From Myotis daubentonii (taxonomy: Eukaryota > Chordata > Mammalia > Chiroptera > Vespertilionidae): 64,000 nt of DNA. A model generated the notes under the pieces. It saw only the letters and a program-made list of their open reading frames with translations, did not search any database and had not been told where the DNA came from. Position 1 is the first letter of the stretch. The number at the start of each line of letters is the position of its first letter. Position numbers and translations under genes: made by a program. Shown piece after piece: positions 55,746-64,000 of this stretch. The stretch covers positions 59,542,855 through 59,606,854 of the forward strand of contig NC_081851.1 in the NCBI RefSeq assembly GCF_963259705.1, in the 5' to 3' direction.

Positions 55746-57817
55746 ACTGGTGAGATAGATGCAAAATTTGAAGTGTTAAGATTCCATGCAATTGGTAAGA
55801 AATACCCCCAGTCCCTAAAACTTTAAAGATTACTATTGCTAAGGTGAAAACAAAAGATATAACAGGTGGAGCTCCCTATCTTCTCCAATGTTTCACTTTC
55901 AGGATTTTTATTTTGTTATACTTTGAAAAAAGTATTTATCACTACTAATATTATAAAAATGGGCATTTAACTGAGAAGTATAGTCAATATTTTATCAAAG
56001 TTATAATATTTTATTAAGTAAATATCCTCTTTTGCATCTTGTCTGTTTAATTTTATTACATGCAGAGATAAAAAAAATTGTTTTTAAATACAATCAAATA
56101 AAACAAAAGAAGAAGGATTGAAAAGTATGTAGTTTACAGAAACTTCACTGAAATCCAGTTCTTCCAATAAAGAAGTGAGCTCTGAAGTTTAAACATTTAA
56201 GTCAGGTAATCAGAGTATGAGAAATGGTTCTGTCCTTAATTCAGTGGGGCTTGTTTCATTTTCAGACCCATTGGCAGCTGGAGGAGTGCATTACACTCAT
56301 GTTAATCCAAGGGCGTTCTATGGTGGATTGACACCAAAGGATTGGGATGATTTGATTTTGATGCCATTGAGCCTATTTATGTCAATTGTCCCTTTCTGTT
56401 GATCCAATTGCCCATGCCAAAGGCATATTTTCATATGAAGATGAAATAGGGACGGCTGAATAGAAAATAGGTTTGCAAGTTTTAAAAACAGTAAGTTAAC
56501 CAAGAAGTTAAACTTTCAAACATTGAGGGTGATGATAGTATGTAAGCAAGGCACCAAATCGCTATATGGACCCCACTCTGTTATTTCTCAATTCTTTTGT
56601 GCTCTGAAAGGATCACTTTTTGCATAGATACTGTGCTGCGATGGTTTGAAAATATGCTAAAGGCCATTGTTTGGCTTCACATTACCTCTGGCGCCACCAG
56701 AGATGATGTGGAACATAACGCATCAGCACAGGCTTTTCAAATAAGTTTCGAAGATTATATGTTTAAATATTAATTTTTTGGCTTAATAGCTACAAAGTGA
56801 AAATGACTAACAAAGGCAATAAAAACATAAGAGAATAAGACCTATATTTTAAAATGCATGCCATTGAGAGCCTTCTATCAGAGGTGAATAGCAGCTCTCG
56901 ACTATGCGAGCTCACAGTCCTTTGAGACCAACATCTGTAATTACCGAGATCTGTCAGCACCAAGATGCAACTGACACTGCTCTGAGTTGTAGATCTCAAT
57001 GGTGCCCTTTCAAAAATACACATAAAAATTTATATCTATGGATTTCAGGAAACTGTCTTTAATGTAGTTCAAGAAGTAATGGTTTCTCTAGGATCTAGAA
57101 AAAGTCAAGGTCGAAAGAGATATACTTTAATGAAACAGTGGGTTTTATTTTTCTCCCTGAGGATTAAAATTGTAACATTATACTGCTAATATTGGGCCCA
57201 CTGGTTAAGCACATATATTCCCTAGTATTTTTCATCTTATCTCTTCAATGTGTTTTAATCTCTCAAAAATGAGCAATCTGTGCTGTTTGTTTCATGTTTC
57301 AGCTACTTTATATAAGAAAATAATGTGGTTTGAACTTACACAATGCAAGTGTATTTAAGTAATTTCTCTTCCAGTAGTCTTCTCTCCTTCCTATTAAAAT
57401 ATTCCAAAGAAGTTCAGATAATTAAATTATATATTAACAGCGAATGCAGAAATGCTTCTTCTGATTAAAATTTACCATAAAGTAGCTTAATGAAAATTGT
57501 TATATTCTTCAAAATATTTTCCCAGTTTTATACATTTTGTAGCCCCTTTACTTCTGAAATATAGAAAATGAAGACAGTTCCCTTCCCTGGCTGTGTTAAT
57601 AACCAATAGCCAATTCTTAATTCAAAACTCAGATAATTTAACAATGTGCCAATAAGTAGAAGCTACTAATGAACAATTTTAAAAGTTGAATTGACTGTCT
57701 ATGTGTTAGCCAAATAGGAATGTTAATAACAGTATTCAGTGAGTTGGTATTAAAAGTGTAATGATGAACCCATCTAATCAATGTGATAAAAATATAAATT
57801 TTGCTCTCTGCTTCTAT
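55746..57817. other. Unique AT-rich sequence
   Basis: No gene or repeat recognised. Confidence 0.4.
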
Positions 57818-57835
57818 TTTAATGTAATATTAACA

Positions 57836-58048
57836 GCCATGTCAGTGTTGCTCAGTGGTTAAGTGGTGACCCATGAACCAAGAAGTCACTGATTCAATTT
57901 CAGGTCAAGGTACATGCCTGAGTTGTGGGCTTGATCCCTAGTAGAGTGCATGCTACAGGCATCTGATCATGATGTTTCTCTCTCATCTACATTTCTATCT
58001 CTTTATCCCTTTCCCTTCCTCTCTCTCTAAAAATCAATAAAAAACATA
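57836..58048 (+). mobile_element. Ves SINE with target duplication
   Basis: 'tcagtgttgctcagtggtt', 'gattcaatttcaggtcaagg', CT-rich body and A/T tail. 18-bp duplication 'tttaatgtaatattaaca' with one mismatch at 57818-57835 and 58049-58066. Confidence 0.9.
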
Positions 58049-58370
58049 TTTAATGTAATACTAACATGTTCTTGCTATAAGTAAATTTCAATTAACTTAA
58101 TTTATAGGGATTTTTCTGCTTTTCTATGGTTATTATGGGATAACAAAAGCTTGCAGTAGCAAAATGGGACTGATTAAAAGATTTTATGTAAACATTTTCA
58201 CAGGGAAGAGATATGACTTAAAAAGAGGAGGTTTTACAAATTCTGTCCAATATAGTTTGCCTTCATATGATTTTTAGGTACTTCAAACATTCTTATTTTT
58301 TTAACCTTTAGATGTATAAATTGCTATTCAGTGTGTTATGTGCTATTTTATGGTTATATTTAAATTGAAA

Positions 58371-58371
<1 letters not shown>

Positions 58372-58413
<42 letters not shown>
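58372..58413. repeat. (CA)n microsatellite
   Basis: Pure CA run of about 42 bp. Confidence 0.95.
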
Positions 58414-58415
<2 letters not shown>

Positions 58416-58992
58416 ATTTAAATGAGTTTACTTCCATTTTATTTTTCCCCATCTTCCTAAACTAATTTTGCTCTCAAGTTCTCAAAAAATAGGTCTTCTG
58501 GAGCAACCCCTAAATTAAAGAAAAGATTCCTGGGTTTGTTACCTATTTCAATAGGCTGAATAATCCCATTAATTGGCTGGAATACCTTTATGCTTGAGTC
58601 TAACACCAGAAGGGTAAAGTCAACCTAACTGCAGACTGGAGCAAATGACTGCAGACCATAGAGCTCTCCATGGTCCTGTCCATGATGTATCTCTCATGTG
58701 TTCACTCATCTCAGGCAATGACAATTGACATTCATTTGGCTGCTTGAAGATGTATTGAATCCTCCTGCCTTGATTTAACAGTTACAACTACCCCACCCAA
58801 TTGCCTTGAATTTTGATTTCATTCAACTGCTCTCTAAGTTGTCTTCAAATAATCTCATCTCTCCACTTTTTAATCTATTATGTGAATACTTTGTGAAGCT
58901 GTTGGGAGAGCAATTACTAATAAGACTATATACCTATTCTAATTGTGTTCACTATAGTGTATATAATAAGGTATATATACTATCATTGCATT
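58414..58992. other. Unique sequence
   Basis: No feature recognised. Confidence 0.35.
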
Positions 58993-59208
58993 TTTAAATA
59001 TATTTTATTGATTTTTTTACAGAGAAAAGTGGAGAGGGATAGAGAGTTAGAAACATTGATGAGAGAGAAACATCTTTCAGCTGCCTCCTATACACTCCCT
59101 ACTGGGGATGTGCCCACAACCAAGGTACATGCCCTTGACCAGAATCGAACCTGGGACCCTTGAGTCCACAGGCTGATGCTCTATCCATTGAGCCAAACCG
59201 GTTAGGGC
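58993..59208 (-). mobile_element. Ves SINE
   Basis: Minus-strand head 'gccctaaccggtttggctca', B box 'ggttcgattct', CT-rich body and 'ttttaaatatattttattga' (plus-strand) tail. Clear boxes; the duplication is imperfect and its edges are uncertain. Confidence 0.9.
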
Positions 59209-60088
59209 CTATAATGAATTTTAACTGAGGATGCCACCAAGTAAAATAATAATAGAGCAACATGCAGAATATGTGGAGATACATATATTAGTTCTGGAAA
59301 AATAACATAAGAAGATGAAAGTGGTGGAAAGTTGTGTGTTCAGGAACAGAGACTTACTATTCAACATTCACATTTTTTGTATGTATTTATTTTTAACATC
59401 TTTAACATTTCCTGATAAAGCCATAAATTCTCTAAAAAAAGAAGAAAGGCTAAGAGATATTTTGGTAATACAGAGAGTACTTCATTTTCCAATGCTGTTT
59501 ATTAGTATTTCAAAGACCGGAATTTTAGATCTTGTTTCTTCCTGTATACCTCTCTTGATCTTAGTTTTTATTATCTTTAATTGAGAAAGCTAGACTAGAT
59601 CATCCATTAGTTGCATTTTGGTTTAGATGACTGACAAAGTCTGATTTAAAATGCACTTTATAAATAATTCTCTTTATACTTCTACTTATACAACCTATAT
59701 TGACAGATTATCAAAAGCATATGGAGTTCTAGCATATTTCAAAATATAATTTTTAAAACACACATCAAAATAAATAAAATGTTTAAATTAGTATAGTATA
59801 CAAATTCACAAGAAATTTTACATGCAACACAAAAAACATTTAGAAAGTAATAAGAAAAACAGTGATTGAGTCATAAGCAATTTTATTAAAATTATAATTT
59901 CTTAATTTGAATCTAATACATTTATCATAGACTTACTATCTTTAAAAATACTGGAAGATATTATCCAAACTATGGTAAATGTATGACTTATTCTATAAAT
60001 TTTTATTGGAATTAAGAGGTTGTAGCAATAAACATTGTCCCAAAATTTTTGCCCAGAAGTTGCCAGTAATTTTTGAAGTTATCTGGTA
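59209..60088. other. Unique AT-rich sequence
   Basis: No feature recognised. Confidence 0.4.
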
Positions 60089-60475
60089 TACTAGTTTGCC
60101 AGGACTGCCCTAACAAAATCTCACAAACTGGGGATCTTAAGCAACATAAATTTATTGCTTACAGTTCTAGAGGCCAGAAGGCCAGGATCAAGGTGTTGGT
60201 GGGTTTGGTTTCCCCTTAGATCTCTTTTTTAGCTGGCAGATGACTGCCTCTCACATGGTCATTCCTCTCTGTGCATACATCTCTGGTATCTCTGTGTCCC
60301 AATTTTCCCTTCTTATAAGGACACCATGCATATTAGATTAGGTCTCACCTTGATAGCTTCATTTTCACTTAATCTCTGTAAAGGACCTAAGTCCAAATAC
60401 AGTCACATTCTGAGGACTTCAACATTTTGCAGGGAAGTGGGAGAGAGACACAATTCAGTCCATAATAACTGGGGC
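60089..60475 (+). repeat. Old high-copy mammalian repeat (name not assigned)
   Basis: 'actagtttgccaggactgcc', 'cataaatttattgcttacag', 'ttctagaggccagaaggcc', 'aaatacagtcacattctgag' and 'cacaattcagtccataataa' match the same general repeat type as 24672-25075, with a different tail. Confidence 0.55.
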
Positions 60476-62091
60476 AGAAGGCATGAGTCTCAGCATTCCA
60501 TTCATTCCCCAGTTTTCAGAATGTGTCTCTACTCTCAGCTCTGTTTGCTGTACTTGGAGTTGATAGTCTCTTCGCATTCTCCTAAAAGTAACTCTTCAGT
60601 TTTCTGCTCAATGTGGAAAAGGATCTGGACGTTTCTTCTTAATATTATTTTAATTTCTTTTTAAGCAATCTTTTGATCAATTCTATTTTTATTAATCCCA
60701 GTTTTATCGCCACTTCCAAGGTTATGAGTGCTACCAGCTTTTGTATTCTCTGGTTATTATATGATATTTAATTGATTGTTTCTTGGCTGTCTACTCTACT
60801 GGCTTTAAGATTAGAGTTCTTTAACCTGTTGAGTCAATACCATTTTGGCCACCTGTCTTATAGCTACTGAAATTGTGTGACTCTTATGTCCTCTCCCATT
60901 CTTTTGCCTTTGATTATTTCTTCGTTTTGTAAAACTCTTTCCCCCGTCTGACATTTGAGTGAGGTTTCTAGATAGAATACATGTTTGTGTTCAACCTGCC
61001 ATCTTAGTCAGGGTTATAAAATTTGTGAGAATATTCTATCAAAAATGAATATTATTTATAAAATTCAGATTTACTATAAAATATATATTTGCAATAGCCT
61101 CATTGCATTTGCTATTCAATGCAGATTGTGAAATTTTCCTCAGAATTAAGTCAAGTTAGCTCTTTCACTATTTCTGTATTTATTTTTCTTGCTTAATTTC
61201 TGTAGTTGTTAAAATTCAGTCCTAAGTGTAAAAGTTGAAAGAAGGGTATATATTCAACTGTCAAGGAATTGGTTGCTATCTCCTACAATTTTATTTAATT
61301 TTACTTTATACCAATAATAAAGTAATTTAATAATACTGTGTACTATTGATAAAGAGTAACTATCAGAGAAAAAATGTTTGAAAAATAAGATTAAATTGAT
61401 AATTTTCCATTTCAAATAGTATTCAATGTTTATTAAGAGTATTAATAAAAAGGATACATGCTTTTTTATATTTTTAAGATAATTATTTGTACCATCAAAA
61501 TTACTTTCACAATTGTAACAGTAAAAATTCAACAAAAGTTAGTAGTTAACTGAAGCAACAGCCAGTACATGTTGTTCACAGTTATATAGTTGATTGGGTC
61601 CAATCTGGGATGTCTATGAATGATTCGGTTCTGTAATTCTAGAGTTTGCTTAGATTTCTTCTAAAGTGCTTCCTGAGATTATGTTCACCAATAAATATTT
61701 GAGGTTATGATTTCAGCTCAGAAATAGCACTCAGCGTAATACACATTTAAATCAACAAACTTCATAGATGGTGCCATTGATTTTCAGGACGTTGCTAGGG
61801 CTTAACTAAAAGCTGTCTTCTATACAAGATGCATAATTCAATTTTGAAATTTTACATGGTTAGCCTGAAAACCACCAACTGTGAAAGCATAAGAAATATG
61901 TTTTTTAATAAAATAAATCAATCTCTTTCAAACCTGCCATGGCAACTTAATTCTAAAAAGATTATTTTGGACAAGACAGTTAAAATTTATTTTAATTACT
62001 ATTAAGTAATTAAATGACATAATACATGGTAATATATGTAGATTATATATATTACCATACCTATATAAATATGTGGTAATATAGGAGGGAT

Positions 62092-62093
<2 letters not shown>
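60476..62093. other. Unique AT-rich sequence
   Basis: No gene or repeat recognised. Confidence 0.4.

Positions 62094-62137
<44 letters not shown>
62094..62137. repeat. (TA)n microsatellite, Helitron 5' side
   Basis: Pure TA run ending at the Helitron body. Confidence 0.95.
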
Positions 62138-62522
<385 letters not shown>

Positions 62523-62540
62523 GAGAGAGACAGAGAAAGA

Positions 62541-63732
62541 AATAAAAAAGAGATATTAGTGAAAAGCCTGTCTTGCTATGTGTTACAGAGCCAAGAAAAG
62601 GGCTGAAAGGTAGATAAGAAAGAAGGAGTAATATAGGTATTCTCTTAATTTACTACATTATATGAAAACAATGCTTGGAAACTTGCTGTTACTATTGACA
62701 CAGAGATATTGATGCAATGAAAGCCAAGAAATTATTATGATATTGTTTGGAAAATCACATTTAATACTGTATAATATTTTCAAGAGGAAAAACAATTACT
62801 TTTTTTCTTTTTAAACTCTGAAAATATATTTTGCTAATTCCAATTAGAGAAATATGAGTTGAAACTATGCTTTAAAAATATACTACTTATATTTTCTAAT
62901 ATCATAATCAAGAGAAGAGGATTTTCATATGTCTTCCCTCCCCTTTTTTGCCAAAATATGGCTCCAGGGTTTTTAAAATAAGAAATTTGCACATGAAGAT
63001 GGGAATGTTTATAACATATTGGAACAATTTTGTTCACTTTCCTTTTCCATCTAGATTGATTCAGGGAAATAGATATTATTAAAATTTGTAAAAATCCTGC
63101 TCACATTTATTGAATACCAAGCAAGGTCTGTCTGAGGACAAGGACAACCGTTGGCTCCAGCAGTGACTTCTGAAAAACATCCAGGAAAATGTTCAGAAAT
63201 AAAAATGGTGTTTTATAAAATTCCCCAAGATGGCTCAGAACATCCTAGATTCTATAACTATATATTTACACACCAATATTCCTGTGGTTGCCTGAATGAT
63301 AGTACATTGTGGCAGTAGAGAACCCTGGTATGTGATATGATTATTATTTCTATCACAAGAGTAATTTTTGAGCAAGACACTTAAACTTCCATAAAATTGG
63401 GTCACTCTATGACCTCCTCAAAACCTCTTCTGGATCCAAAATGACATATCCGAGTTTCCTTTTTTAGATAAACAATATTTTAATTTTAATATAAACTTTA
63501 ATCATATATAGACAGTATTCATAATTTGAAAATAGGTAACAGAAAGCTATTTGTGAGTGGGCAGATTTTCAAATCTCATTTATTCTACATGTTTCCCAAT
63601 ATTTCACCTCCAACTTCAGAACAAATGAAACCATGAGGAAGTGTCCCATGTTCTGTAGTTGTGATTTATTTTCCAAACCACCCATTGAGAGTATGACTTC
63701 TTCCGTTAAGTTGTGTACACATGCTAATTTTT
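62541..63732. other. Unique AT-rich sequence
   Basis: No feature recognised. Confidence 0.4.
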
Positions 63733-64000
63733 TTTGAATTTATCTTTATTGTTGAAAGTATTACAGATGTCCCTCCCTTTTCCCCTTGACCTCTTCCACC
63801 CCACACCTGTCCCCCCGTCCCAGGCCTTCTTCACATTATTGTCTGTGTCCATGGATTATGTATATATGCATATAAGTTATTTGGTTAATCTCTCTCTACT
63901 TCATCAGTTTATTTTATTCATTAGATTCCACATATGACGGAGACCATCTGATACTTGTCTTTCTCTGATTGGCTTATTTCACTTAGCATAATACTCCCCA
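63733..64000 (-). mobile_element. L1 3' end, antisense, cut by the window edge
   Basis: 'tctttattgttgaaagtatt', 'attgtctgtgtccatgg', 'ttcattagattccacatatg' and 'gcttatttcacttagcataa' match the L1 3' end also seen at 27805-28195. It continues beyond the window. Confidence 0.88.

Noticed and set aside
16422..59208. Inverted pairs of Ves SINEs as an organised structure
   Set aside because: Ves copies occur in both orientations with independent target duplications; spacing shows no pattern.

Overview
The window reads as vertebrate nuclear DNA from a vesper bat (Vespertilionidae, e.g. the Myotis/Eptesicus/Pipistrellus group). It combines HeliBat-type Helitrons (5' TC...TAATAAAAG, 3' GTGCAC hairpin and CTAG), tRNA-derived Ves SINEs, short hAT, piggyBac-like and mariner DNA transposons, and a young L1-derived element on an AT-rich background with ancient mammalian MIR, L2 and MLT1 relics. 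That set is, to my knowledge, characteristic of vesper bats; the species is not resolved.

No host protein-coding exon, tRNA, rRNA or CRISPR array could be supported. The only substantial intact coding sequence is ORF1 (282 codons, 7608-8456) of an ORF1-only (half-L1/HAL1-like) retrotransposon. It is flanked by a perfect 16-bp target duplication. All other long reading frames lie in GC-rich repeats or old transposon relics. The window looks intergenic or deep-intronic.

Layout: 1-6.9 kb, mostly unique DNA with a MIR, one Helitron and one Ves SINE. 6.9-15.4 kb, a dense young-transposon block: half-L1, a 1.28-kb Helitron with a 47-bp tandem array, an internally deleted mariner, a composite Helitron, a piggyBac-like MITE, an hAT MITE and another Helitron. 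16-20.4 kb, Ves SINE, MLT1 LTR, RTE-type LINE relic and a second composite Helitron. 20-29 kb, microsatellites, two abutting Helitrons, and further Helitron and L1 pieces. 29-36 kb, Ves SINEs, two hAT elements, a CpG-rich candidate solo LTR and a three-deep nest (Helitron containing a Ves SINE and another Helitron). 36-48.8 kb, an hAT element, a possible LTR, L1 pieces (one with a probable 3' transduction) and Ves SINEs. 49-64 kb, mostly unique DNA with an old L1, a 19-bp minisatellite, L2/MIR relics, two Ves SINEs, a Helitron bounded by TA microsatellites, and an L1 tail cut by the window end.

The most interesting structure is a palindrome near the 5' end of six Helitron copies. Each arm closely matches the core binding motif of the insulator protein CTCF, in convergent orientation; two arms match the core perfectly. 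If bound, these Helitrons would have scattered candidate chromatin-boundary sites in this lineage. A second notable structure is a composite of two Helitrons in the same order and spacing at two loci. Its internal 3' terminator hairpin is missing, consistent with read-through and mobilisation as one unit.
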